A stretch of 47,471 nucleotides of DNA from Caryophanales bacterium UBA5729. Lineage in GTDB: Bacteria; Bacillota_I; Bacilli_A; Izemoplasmatales; Hujiaoplasmataceae. The stretch lies in the NCBI GenBank assembly GCA_002419505.1, contig DIGF01000002.1, forward strand, positions 1-47,471. Reading direction: 5' to 3'. The position numbers and the translations under genes are program-made. The notes beneath the pieces are model-generated. The model was not told the DNA's origin. It was given only the letters and a program-made list of their open reading frames with translations, and made no database searches. This document shows positions 26,724 to 34,957 of the stretch, piece by piece (position 1 is the stretch's first letter; each line of letters starts with the position of its first letter).

Positions 26724-27939
26724 TTTTATTTTCTAATAAAGCCATGAGCGATTCTTGATCTTCAGGTAAATTATTTAATACAGTTGCAATTATTTCTATA
26801 GCTTCATCCATTAATTTTTTAGTGTGTGTAGAAGTGTAAGATGTTCTAATTAAACATTCTCCCTCAGGAGTTGCTGGTGGTAATACAGGATTTACATAAA
26901 CTCCTTTTTCGTAAAGAACTTTACAAGCAATTATTGTTCTTAACATTGAATATGTATATATTGGAATAATCGGGACTATTGAATTTTCAATAATAGTCAA
27001 GCCTTTTGCTTTTAGCCCTTCTCGAACATATTTAGCTATATCAAGCAAAGCTTTTGGTCTCTCAGGCTCGGCTTTTAATATGCGCAATGCTTCAAGTGCA
27101 GTTGCAGCATTAGCGGGTGTAATCGCTGCACAAAAAATGAATGGTCTTGATTTATGTTTAACATATTCAACCACTTGCTCATTTGCAACCATATATCCAC
27201 CTAAGCTAGCCAAAGATTTCGAAAAAGTTCCCATGATAATATCTACTTCATCTTCAAGATTAAAGTATTCTGCAGTACCGCGTCCACGTTTTCCTAATAC
27301 ACCAAGCCCATGTGCATCATCGACCATTACTCTAGCATTATATTTTTTTGCTAATCTTACTATTTCTGGTAAATTGCAAATATCTCCACTCATAGAAAAA
27401 ACTCCATCAGTAACGATTAATTTGCCTTTACTTGGGTCGGCTTTTTGAAGTTTTCTTTCCAAATCTTCCATATCATTATGATGATATCTTATCATTTCTG
27501 CATAAGATAATCTCGCTCCATCATAAATCGATGCGTGATTTTCTCTATCGCAAAAAATTAAATCATTTCTTCCAGCAATTGCGGAAATTATCCCTAAATT
27601 GCTTTGAAAGCCGGTTGAGAAAGTAACACAAGCTTCTTTATTAAGAAACTCAGCTAATTCTTTTTCTAAGATCAAATGAGTAGTTAGCGTTCCATTTAAA
27701 AATCTTGAACCCGAAACTCCGGATCCAAATTCCTTCATCGCTTTAACTCCAGCTTCAATAACTCTTTCATCACCAGTAAGCCCTAAATAATTATTAGAGC
27801 CAATCATAATTCTTCTTTTTCCTTCCATCATCACTTCAATATCTTGCTTAGTTTCTAAAGCGTGAAAATAAGGATAGATTCCTAATTTTTTATATTCTTC
27901 AGCTAAAGTAAATTCTTCGCATTTTTTAAACAAGTCCAT
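26716..27939 (-). CDS. alpha-oxoamine synthase, serine palmitoyltransferase-like
   Basis: A PLP enzyme of fold type I, 407 residues, joining an amino acid to an acyl-CoA with loss of CO2. Key residues are His135 (DRENHASIYDG, stacks on PLP), Asp208 and His210 (VMVDDAHGLGV), and Lys241 in GTFSKSLASLGGY. SNNYLGLTGDERVIEAG, SGSRFLNGTL and the GVYVNPVLPPA ending resemble Bacteroides serine palmitoyltransferase more than threonine-pathway KBL or BioF (comparison from memory). There is no neighbouring threonine dehydrogenase or biotin gene. AAGGGGG precedes the ATG. Confidence 0.8.
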   Translation of the reverse strand: MDLFKKCEEFTLAEEYKKLGIYPYFHALETKQDIEVMMEGKRRIMIGSNNYLGLTGDERVIEAGVKAMKEFGSGVSGSRFLNGTLTTHLILEKELAEFLNKEACVTFSTGFQSNLGIISAIAGRNDLIFCDRENHASIYDGARLSYAEMIRYHHNDMEDLERKLQKADPSKGKLIVTDGVFSMSGDICNLPEIVRLAKKYNARVMVDDAHGLGVLGKRGRGTAEYFNLEDEVDIIMGTFSKSLASLGGYMVANEQVVEYVKHKSRPFIFCAAITPANAATALEALRILKAEPERPKALLDIAKYVREGLKAKGLTIIENSIVPIIPIYTYSMLRTIIACKVLYEKGVYVNPVLPPATPEGECLIRTSYTSTHTKKLMDEAIEIIATVLNNLPEDQESLMALLENKNE

Positions 27940-27950
27940 AAAAATTCCCC

Positions 27951-28018
27951 CTTAAAAAAATATATGGCATAACACTTAGTATCTAAGCAATTATACCATA
28001 TATGATTGTTTTTGTATA
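27951..28018 (-). promoter_or_regulatory. long inverted repeat: terminator of the ABC operon overlapping the SPT promoter
   Basis: On the minus strand 28002-27961 folds into a hairpin of about 19 bp with one bulge and a few G-T pairs, directly followed by TTTTTTT (27954-27960), a strong intrinsic terminator for the tetR-ABC transcript. The same sequence contains TATACA (28013-28018), a 17-nt spacer and TATAAT (27990-27995), a promoter for the SPT-like gene that would start transcription near the loop. Confidence 0.7.
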
Positions 28019-28035
28019 TTGGTTATTTTCTCTTT

Positions 28036-30255
28036 TTATTCGGTTCTTAACGCAATTACTGGGTCTTTTTTCGCTGCCATCCTTGAAGGAATTAAACCAG
28101 CTATATATGCCAAGAAAACACTTATAAGCACAAGAGAAATCATGTGATATGCAGAAAGTTTTGCGACATTAGGTATGTCAGCTAAATTTTCTATAATCAA
28201 ATTTATCGGAATGATCAATAACAAACTAACTGTGATACCGACTAACCCGGCCGCAAGACCAATAAGAAGATTTTCTGAATTAAATACTCTAGATATATCT
28301 TTCTTTCGAGCTCCTAAAGCCCTTAATACGCCAATCTCTTTAGTTCTTTCTATAACAGAAATATAAGTTATGATCGCAATCATTATTGAAGAAACTACCA
28401 AAGATATCGCCGCAAAAGCAATTAGAACGATTGAAATTGTATCAATAACTCCGCCTATCATTGATGTAATTGCAGCTGCTTGATCCACATATTCAACTTT
28501 ATCTTCATTAGATTTCCCAACGTTATAACCATCTAGATATGTTTTAACTAATTCTTTATCTTCAAAATTATTAGGATATAACGAGATTGTTTTGATACCC
28601 CCTACATCGTCAGGAAAGTTTGTGTAGATATAATCAGCCAATTCTGATGAATAGCCTAAGCCATTGAATAATAATGATACATTTGAGCCTTCTTTCGCTC
28701 TGATTATCCCAGAAATTTTCAAATCAATAGCTTGACTAACATCACTTCCGAGAATGTTATATTCTCCCATGAAAAGTTTGAATTCCGTTCCGATTATATC
28801 ATCAAAACTAAATGTAGCATCATTTTCAGTATCGAAACCAAGAATTTGTAATGTTGTTTTATAAATCCTATTATATTCATCCACTACTAATACTACTTCA
28901 AACAAACCTTCTTCAGTATTTTGAACAGGTATTTCACCATAAATCAACTCATAATTATTATTGTAAACATCTCCGTCTGGCAAAAGAGTAAAGAATGAAA
29001 ATGAAAAACCAAATGCTTCAGCCGGATTCGATGGCTCGTTATTGTCTATTGTTTCTGAATAAATGGGGACATACCCACTACCGACACCGGGTATTGACAA
29101 ATATTTAAGGAGAGACATATTTGTTTTGCGTTCGTACTTCACACCACTTAAGGTTTTTTGACCATCTGACTCGACATAGTCACGAATAAACTGGATGTAA
29201 TCATCAGTAATATTATTAGGAGTTAGAAAACTTTGGAACCGATTTTCATCATACATAGTAGCAAAATCTTGAGAAGGATACATTTCAAGATCTGTTTCTC
29301 CAGCTCGGCGCATTTTTTCAAAATCAACACGAGATTCTGTAACTGTAATCGGATAACCTGATAAAGTGTCTCGCTCAAACTTATCAATTTCCTGTTCTAA
29401 TCCATTTGACAAAGACAATATTAAAGCTATCCCAATTATACCGATACTTCCAGCAAAAGCCGTTAATAAAGTTCTACCCAATTTAGTTCTAATATTATTT
29501 AAAGATGATATTAATGCCATCTTAAAAGACATAGCCGTTTTCTTTAAATCTAATTTAGCATTATCTTTTATTGTTTGATTAACTGGATCTGAATCATCAA
29601 TTATTTTTCCATCTTTTAATTTAATGATTCTGGAAGCATATCTATATGCCATTTCCGAATCATGAGTAACCATAATGACTAATTTATCTTTTGCAATCTC
29701 TTTGATTAAATCTAGTATTTGTATCGAGGTTTCTGAATCGAGTGACCCTGTGGGTTCATCAGCCAAAATAACATCTGGATTATTGGCAAGAGCCCTAGCT
29801 ATCGCAACTCTTTGGCTTTGGCCGCCAGACAATTGATTTGGTTTTTTGTGCAGATGATCTATCAATCCAACACGATCAAGAACTTCAATAGCTCGTTTTT
29901 TGGCTTCGCTTTGCGAAACTCCGCTTAATGATAAACCTATTTCTACATTTTGAAGTACGCTTAAATGCGAAATTAAGTTATGCGATTGAAATATAAAACC
30001 AATGGAATTATTTCTATACATATCCCATTCTTGGTCTGTAAAATTTTTTGTTGATGAATCATTTATTATTAAGTCACCTTTATCAGCATGATCGAGCCCA
30101 CCAATAACGTTTAACATCGTTGTTTTACCACAGCCTGATGGCCCTAAGACAGTAACAAATTCTGCCTTTCTAAATTCTACTGAAATATCATCTAGTGCAT
30201 TTTGTCTGAAATCACCAATAATATATGTTTTTGAAATATTTTTTAATTTAAGCAT
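28036..30255 (-). CDS. ABC transporter, fused ATPase and FtsX-type permease (MacB-like)
   Basis: The 739-residue protein is an N-terminal ATPase (1-225) with Walker A GPSGCGKTT (38-46), signature LSGGQSQRVAIARAL and Walker B/D-loop VILADEPTGSLDS. It is fused to a permease with TM1 (about 260-285), a large extracytoplasmic domain (about 290-610), then three TMs (about 620-730) with the FtsX core ERTKEIGVLRALGARK. This is the mechanotransmission-type ABC exporter layout. The substrate is unknown: drug, peptide, lipid or lipoprotein export are possible. It follows tetR by 2 nt; GGGAGG lies in the tetR end. Confidence 0.9.
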   Translation of the reverse strand: MLKLKNISKTYIIGDFRQNALDDISVEFRKAEFVTVLGPSGCGKTTMLNVIGGLDHADKGDLIINDSSTKNFTDQEWDMYRNNSIGFIFQSHNLISHLSVLQNVEIGLSLSGVSQSEAKKRAIEVLDRVGLIDHLHKKPNQLSGGQSQRVAIARALANNPDVILADEPTGSLDSETSIQILDLIKEIAKDKLVIMVTHDSEMAYRYASRIIKLKDGKIIDDSDPVNQTIKDNAKLDLKKTAMSFKMALISSLNNIRTKLGRTLLTAFAGSIGIIGIALILSLSNGLEQEIDKFERDTLSGYPITVTESRVDFEKMRRAGETDLEMYPSQDFATMYDENRFQSFLTPNNITDDYIQFIRDYVESDGQKTLSGVKYERKTNMSLLKYLSIPGVGSGYVPIYSETIDNNEPSNPAEAFGFSFSFFTLLPDGDVYNNNYELIYGEIPVQNTEEGLFEVVLVVDEYNRIYKTTLQILGFDTENDATFSFDDIIGTEFKLFMGEYNILGSDVSQAIDLKISGIIRAKEGSNVSLLFNGLGYSSELADYIYTNFPDDVGGIKTISLYPNNFEDKELVKTYLDGYNVGKSNEDKVEYVDQAAAITSMIGGVIDTISIVLIAFAAISLVVSSIMIAIITYISVIERTKEIGVLRALGARKKDISRVFNSENLLIGLAAGLVGITVSLLLIIPINLIIENLADIPNVAKLSAYHMISLVLISVFLAYIAGLIPSRMAAKKDPVIALRTE

Positions 30256-30257
30256 TT

Positions 30258-30872
30258 TTAATTCCTCCCATATCCTTCTTTTAAAATTTGCATGTAACTT
30301 TCTAGCAATTCTCTAGAATCATTATACGAGAGTTTATGAATGACGCTTGTAAACAACACGTTATTAAGGATTGCTAATGATATATCAACTGTTTTATTAA
30401 TCATAATTACTGAATCAAATTTGAACTGCTCCATATCTAGAACCTCTAAAAGTTTACTGTGGTCAGTTGGAAAATGATGTTTATCTTTAATTCTTGATAT
30501 TTCATCTTCGGGTCTTCCGAAAAAATAAATTAATATATTGGCTAAAAACTTTTTGTATATCTCATCAGCACACAAATCAAAAAAATGGTGATGAATTGTA
30601 AAAACTATTTCTTCCAATTCTAATTTTTTTCCAGGATGAATCACATATAGATTAGAAATGAGTTTTTCTCTAAACAGTTCAAGTAAATAAGTCAATAATT
30701 CATATTTATCCGCGAAATACGTATAAAAACTGCCTCTTGAAATTTCTGCATTTTTTATAATTTTATTTATAGAAGCCTCCGAAAAAGGTTGGGAAGCAAA
30801 TTCTTTAATTGCAGATTTAATTATTTTATCTTTCTTTTCTTTAGATAGATTTAAAAATGTTTGAGTTGGCAT
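30258..30872 (-). CDS. TetR-family transcriptional regulator
   Basis: The 204-residue protein has the TetR helix-turn-helix at its N terminus (about 13-55): KIIKSAIKEFASQPFSEASI then ISRGSFYTYFADKYELL. The C-terminal ligand domain is unspecific. It is first in a two-gene operon with an ABC exporter and has a palindromic operator over its own promoter, so it probably represses both genes until a ligand binds. Confidence 0.92.
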   Translation of the reverse strand: MPTQTFLNLSKEKKDKIIKSAIKEFASQPFSEASINKIIKNAEISRGSFYTYFADKYELLTYLLELFREKLISNLYVIHPGKKLELEEIVFTIHHHFFDLCADEIYKKFLANILIYFFGRPEDEISRIKDKHHFPTDHSKLLEVLDMEQFKFDSVIMINKTVDISLAILNNVLFTSVIHKLSYNDSRELLESYMQILKEGYGRN

Positions 30873-30889
30873 ATTTTTACCTCTAGTCT

Positions 30890-30918
30890 ATTTTATATGA
30901 CAACTTGTCAGTTGTCAA
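30890..30918 (-). promoter_or_regulatory. tetR promoter and palindromic operator
   Basis: TTGACA (30913-30918), a 17-nt spacer and TAAAAT (30890-30895) form the promoter on the minus strand. TGACAACT (30898-30905) and AGTTGTCA (30910-30917) form a perfect 8-bp inverted repeat with a 4-nt centre, covering the spacer and -35 box. This is a typical TetR-type operator layout. Confidence 0.8.
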
Positions 30919-30950
30919 ACATTATGTCTTATCATCATAAAAACTACATA

Positions 30951-30974
30951 AAAAAAGGGAGTGGTTAAACTCCC
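30951..30974 (-). terminator. terminator of the histidine operon
   Basis: On the minus strand the stem GGGAGT / ACTCCC with a 6-nt loop is followed by TTTTTT, starting at the stop codon of the last gene. Confidence 0.85.
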
Positions 30975-31421
30975 TCATAATTTCATTATTTTTTCTAATT
31001 CTAATAAACAATACCTTTTATCAGAATCTTTTTCTATTGTCATAATTGCAGCTTTGGCTTTCTTTAACATTAAATCACGATGAGTATAGTCTTTTAAAAG
31101 ATGATAAACTCTTACATTAGCTTCATAAGCAAAGAATAGATCAAAATCTTGTAAATTAAGTTTGATGGAATCGTCTAGCACTTTTTTAGCAAAATAAAGC
31201 GATGCCTCCAACAAATTCGCTTCAGCAAAAACTCTTGATACTTGCCAGTTACTTCTAATGAAATTCACTTGATTGCCTACCAATGACCAATAATATTTTG
31301 ACTTGAAAGTTAAGTCAATCATTCTTAAAGTCTCCTCAACTGTTCGGGTTTCCTTTTCGATGTAATCCCAAGTTTGATTAAAGGTTTGTTTGGCTAGATT
31401 TCTAATCTCATCATTCATCAT
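30975..31421 (-). CDS. protein of unknown function, last gene of the histidine operon
   Basis: I do not recognise this 148-residue protein. It looks soluble and mostly alpha-helical, with possible TPR-like helical pairs (segments around 20-60, 62-95 and 98-140), no TM helix and no catalytic motif. It begins 3 nt after the upstream transaldolase stop with only a weak ribosome binding site (GGA), suggesting translational coupling. The start is one of two adjacent ATGs. Its placement suggests a helper role in histidine or one-carbon use, but no function is claimed. Confidence 0.75.
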   Translation of the reverse strand: MMNDEIRNLAKQTFNQTWDYIEKETRTVEETLRMIDLTFKSKYYWSLVGNQVNFIRSNWQVSRVFAEANLLEASLYFAKKVLDDSIKLNLQDFDLFFAYEANVRVYHLLKDYTHRDLMLKKAKAAIMTIEKDSDKRYCLLELEKIMKL

Positions 31422-31424
31422 AAT

Positions 31425-32069
31425 TTATTTTTCCGCTGCCTCTCTAAAAATTTTAAGTCCCTTATCTGTCAATTCGTGCTTAACCATTAATTTAAGAACA
31501 TTGTAAGGAATTGTGGCTATATCAGCACCGGCTTTTACAGATTGTTCCACATGTGCAATATTCCTAATTGAAGCGGCAATAATCTGAGTTTTAAAATTGT
31601 ATGTTTTAAATAAATCCTTGATATCTTTCACCAATTTATAGCCAGCATCATCAGTTTTCGTTAAATCATCGAGTCTACCTAAAAACGGCGAGACGTAAGT
31701 TGCTCCTGCTGAAGCGGCCATTAAAGCCTGAGAAACAGTGAAAACAAGAGTTACATTTATTTTAATACCCATTGAACTTAATTTTTTTACAGCTTTAACC
31801 CCTTCAATAGTCATTGGAATTTTTATTACAATATTTTTATGCATCACTGCATAGGTTTTTGCTTCTTCAACCATATCTTCCGAGTTACCTTCTTGAACTT
31901 CAGCACTGATTGGTCCATCAACCAAATCAACTATCTTTTTAATAGCATCAACTAAAGGTATCCCTGATTTCGCTATTAAAGAAGGGTTAGTAGTAACACC
32001 TGAAATGATACCCCATTTTGAAACTTCTTCAATTTCGCTTATAATCGCGGTGTCTGCAAATATTTTCAT
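31425..32069 (-). CDS. transaldolase / fructose-6-phosphate aldolase family protein
   Basis: The 214-residue TIM-barrel protein matches small TalC/FSA-type enzymes: MKIFADTAIISEI, GVTTNPSLIAKSG, the Schiff-base Lys in NIVIKIPMT, NVTLVFTVSQALMAA and VSPFLGRLDD. These enzymes either transfer dihydroxyacetone units or make and cleave fructose 6-phosphate; the sequence does not separate the two. AGGGAGAG precedes the ATG and it sits 13 nt after fchA. No known step of histidine breakdown needs such an enzyme, so its place in this operon is unusual. Confidence 0.9.
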   Translation of the reverse strand: MKIFADTAIISEIEEVSKWGIISGVTTNPSLIAKSGIPLVDAIKKIVDLVDGPISAEVQEGNSEDMVEEAKTYAVMHKNIVIKIPMTIEGVKAVKKLSSMGIKINVTLVFTVSQALMAASAGATYVSPFLGRLDDLTKTDDAGYKLVKDIKDLFKTYNFKTQIIAASIRNIAHVEQSVKAGADIATIPYNVLKLMVKHELTDKGLKIFREAAEK

Positions 32070-32082
32070 ATATTCTCTCCCT

Positions 32083-32724
32083 TTATTTTAGTAGATACTT
32101 TATCTCTTCTAGCAAAGAATCTTTTAAGTTATTGGCTTCAAAAATAATGTCACTGATCGTTTTCTCGTATTCTTTTTTAAGTTTTTCGTCACTTAACCCA
32201 GGCAAATTAATTAACACATTCATTGCTGCCCCTTCAATAGCTGAGTATAGCATCAAAACACTAACACCCTGATCAGAAACAGTATTCTTATTGGAGTATT
32301 CTATCATACTCTCCAATAATCTTAAAGTCTCTAGAGCAATCACGGTTACTTTCATAGGAATTTTAATACAGCCCAAGGTTGCCTTCTCAATTTCAACACT
32401 TCTAATTGCAATTTCCTCTTCACTATTTTTTGGGAGTTTAAAAGCATCCATTAGAAAAGTAAAAGCTTCAGTGTCAAGATCAATCAATTCCACAAAAGAA
32501 CTCTTATTTCTCGAAAAAATATCCAAATAATCTAAATATTGTTTTTGAATAGATTCATCATAAGCTTTGAACTTCTTTTTATTTATTGTTAAATTACCAA
32601 CCATAATCATCAAAGCACAGCCGTTGGCAGCGGCTAATGCGCTTACACTTCCTCCACCAGGTGCTGGAGAATTCGATGCCAGTTCATCTAAAAAATTCTT
32701 TACTTCCATTTCAACTAATTTCAT
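32083..32724 (-). CDS. fchA: formiminotetrahydrofolate cyclodeaminase
   Basis: Converts 5-formimino-THF to 5,10-methenyl-THF and ammonia. The 213-residue, all-helical protein has the family signature SPAPGGGSVSALAAANGCAL near the N terminus. It completes the folate branch of histidine breakdown with the separate formiminotransferase (ftcD); in vertebrates the two are fused in one polypeptide. AGGAGAG precedes the ATG, 5 nt after hutI. Confidence 0.93.
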   Translation of the reverse strand: MKLVEMEVKNFLDELASNSPAPGGGSVSALAAANGCALMIMVGNLTINKKKFKAYDESIQKQYLDYLDIFSRNKSSFVELIDLDTEAFTFLMDAFKLPKNSEEEIAIRSVEIEKATLGCIKIPMKVTVIALETLRLLESMIEYSNKNTVSDQGVSVLMLYSAIEGAAMNVLINLPGLSDEKLKKEYEKTISDIIFEANNLKDSLLEEIKYLLK

Positions 32725-32729
32725 ACTAT

Positions 32730-33986
32730 TTACTCTCCTATTAATTTCCTGTTATTAACAACCAATTTACCTTTTTTGAAAACAGATAAAGTATGGTTGA
32801 TTCCATAATGATAAATAAAATAATCAAGATTTTTCGATTTAAGTAATAAAAGATCTGCATCTTTACCAACTTCAATACTACCTAGCCTATCGCTTATATC
32901 CAAACTGTAAGCAGGATTAATTGTCGCAGCGGTTAAAATTTCATTAGGCATCATTTTCAACTTATTTCCAGATATTTGTAGGGTTAACTGGTAATTTTCT
33001 GAAGGTGTTGAACCAGGATTATAATCACTAGACACGCTGACAGCGGCGCCGCTATCTATAAGTTTCCTTGCAGGAGCATATTCTTTATTCAGAAAGAAAG
33101 ATGTCGAAGGTAAAAGATTAGCTATTGTATTTGTTTTAGCGATTTTTTTAATATCTTCGTTAGTAACAGCCATTAAGTGATCAATCGTTTTAGCCCCTAA
33201 TTTTAAAGCTACTTCAGTGCCGCCTATTGACTCAATTTCATCTGTGTGAACTCTAAGTTTAAAACCCAAATCCTTTGCTCTATTTAAGATTCTAAATGTT
33301 TCTTCAGCGGTAAAAACACCCGTTTCACAAAAAACATCAGCATACTCAGCGAGATCTTGTTCTTTAATAAATTCTAAATCAGAGAGTATTTTTTCAATAA
33401 ATTCTTCTCTATTATTCTTATATTTTTTTGGAAGAGCGTGGGCGCCTAGATAGGTTGAATGTATTTCAATCGGGTGATTTTCATTCAATTTTTTTAATAC
33501 TTTCAAAGTTTTAACTTCTGTTTCCAACTCTAACCCATAACCTGATTTTGCTTCTAAAGTAGTGACTCCAAAAAGAAGCATTTCATCTAAAGATTCTCTT
33601 GCTTGTTGGTATAATTCATCAAAACTAGCTTTTTTTGTTTGTTCAACAGTACTTAATATTCCTCCGCCACTCTTTAAAATTTCTAAATAATCAACACCAG
33701 ATATTTTCTTTGCGAATTCATTTTCGCGAGAACCACCAAAGACCAGGTGTGTATGACTATCTATTAATCCCGGGACACAGATAGATTGTTTTGCATCAAA
33801 CAACTCAGTACTTTGATTTACATGATGATTATAGTCGTCATTGTCAACGATTGTTATCAATCCATCATCAACAACTATATAAGCGTCTTTAATCTGCGTG
33901 ACATCACTCATAAGACTACCTTTTGCAGGTGGTTTGTTGTTGTTTGTATATACAGTTTTAATATTATGGATAATTAACCTTTTCAT
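32730..33986 (-). CDS. hutI: imidazolonepropionase
   Basis: Hydrolyses 4-imidazolone-5-propionate to N-formimino-L-glutamate. The 418-residue amidohydrolase has a composite beta domain and a TIM barrel with metal ligands in DSHTHLVFGG (His-x-His), STYLGAHALP, RVHTDEIESIGG (His) and SSDYNPGS (Asp). Residues and length match the HutI family. GGTGGG precedes the ATG. Confidence 0.95.
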   Translation of the reverse strand: MKRLIIHNIKTVYTNNNKPPAKGSLMSDVTQIKDAYIVVDDGLITIVDNDDYNHHVNQSTELFDAKQSICVPGLIDSHTHLVFGGSRENEFAKKISGVDYLEILKSGGGILSTVEQTKKASFDELYQQARESLDEMLLFGVTTLEAKSGYGLELETEVKTLKVLKKLNENHPIEIHSTYLGAHALPKKYKNNREEFIEKILSDLEFIKEQDLAEYADVFCETGVFTAEETFRILNRAKDLGFKLRVHTDEIESIGGTEVALKLGAKTIDHLMAVTNEDIKKIAKTNTIANLLPSTSFFLNKEYAPARKLIDSGAAVSVSSDYNPGSTPSENYQLTLQISGNKLKMMPNEILTAATINPAYSLDISDRLGSIEVGKDADLLLLKSKNLDYFIYHYGINHTLSVFKKGKLVVNNRKLIGE

Positions 33987-33994
33987 TAACCCAC

Positions 33995-34957
33995 CTATAA
34001 AAAATATTCGATAATTTTATCAGCAGTAAAATCTCTTAAATTTAAATATTTTTTGCTTGCCTCAACAATTTCATCAAGAGTAATATCCTTAGGAAAATTA
34101 AGACCATTAATGGCATAATAATACTTCAAAGACTCTACAACAGCATCTTTTGGAATCAATCCAACTATCTCTGCGCTTGGAACATCAACACCATATCTCT
34201 TAGCTTCCATCTTAACGGTCTCAAAAATCCTGTAAATTGGATTTTTCTTAAAATTTAAAATGTTCATTGTGACCTGTGTGTGGCCCCTTTTCTCCAAAAA
34301 GACAGGCCCAGCTTGAACATATTGAAAGCCTCCACTTGATTGTCTAATAGCCCTGGCAAATTTACCTGTAATTTTCTCATCTTCTGTAAGAATATCAATA
34401 TTATAAGCTATAAGAAAATCTCTTGCGCCTACGCCAATAACTCCAAAGGTTGGATGGATTTCAGCCTTGCCATAATCCGGTTTCCATTCTGGTAATTTAA
34501 TCTTTTCCTTCATTCCTTCAAATTCACCTTTACGAATATTTGGCAGCAAGATTCTTTTTTCTTCGTTTGCTGCTTCAGCATACATGAAACAAGGAATATC
34601 AAACTGGTCTGATATTCTTTTCGCTAAAGCGTTAGCGTAGGCAACGCATTCCTTAATGTCTATTTCTTTAACCGGTATAAATGGTATAACGTCGACAGCC
34701 CCCATTCTTGCATGTTCGCCACTATGTTTATTCAAATCAATTTCTTTAATACAAACTTCCACAAGAGCTAACAAAGCTTCAATCATCTCATCAGCGTCGC
34801 CAATTAAAGTCACAACTGTCCTATTATAATCTGCATCTGCTTCATAATTAATTAATTTTACTTTTTGATATTTATCAAATACACTTATTATTCTCGCGAT
34901 TTTTTCTAAATCTCTACCTTCAGAAAAATTTGGAACACATTCAACTATTTTTGCCAT
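33995..34957 (-). CDS. ftcD: glutamate formimidoyltransferase
   Basis: Moves the formimino group from formiminoglutamate to tetrahydrofolate, releasing glutamate. The 320-residue protein covers the two formiminotransferase subdomains: MAKIVECVPNFSEGRD at the N terminus, HSGEHARMGAVDVIPFIP around the active-site His, and GVGARDFLIAYNI. It ends before any cyclodeaminase domain, which is encoded separately (fchA). The ATG overlaps the hutU stop (TAATG). Confidence 0.95.
   Translation of the reverse strand: MAKIVECVPNFSEGRDLEKIARIISVFDKYQKVKLINYEADADYNRTVVTLIGDADEMIEALLALVEVCIKEIDLNKHSGEHARMGAVDVIPFIPVKEIDIKECVAYANALAKRISDQFDIPCFMYAEAANEEKRILLPNIRKGEFEGMKEKIKLPEWKPDYGKAEIHPTFGVIGVGARDFLIAYNIDILTEDEKITGKFARAIRQSSGGFQYVQAGPVFLEKRGHTQVTMNILNFKKNPIYRIFETVKMEAKRYGVDVPSAEIVGLIPKDAVVESLKYYYAINGLNFPKDITLDEIVEASKKYLNLRDFTADKIIEYFL

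Noticed and set aside
26716..27939. Reading this gene as 2-amino-3-ketobutyrate CoA ligase (kbl)
   Set aside because: Motif wording (GSRFLNGTL, SKSLASLGGY, NPVLPPA) is closer to SPT and no threonine dehydrogenase is adjacent. Kept as an alternative, since phylogeny was not run.
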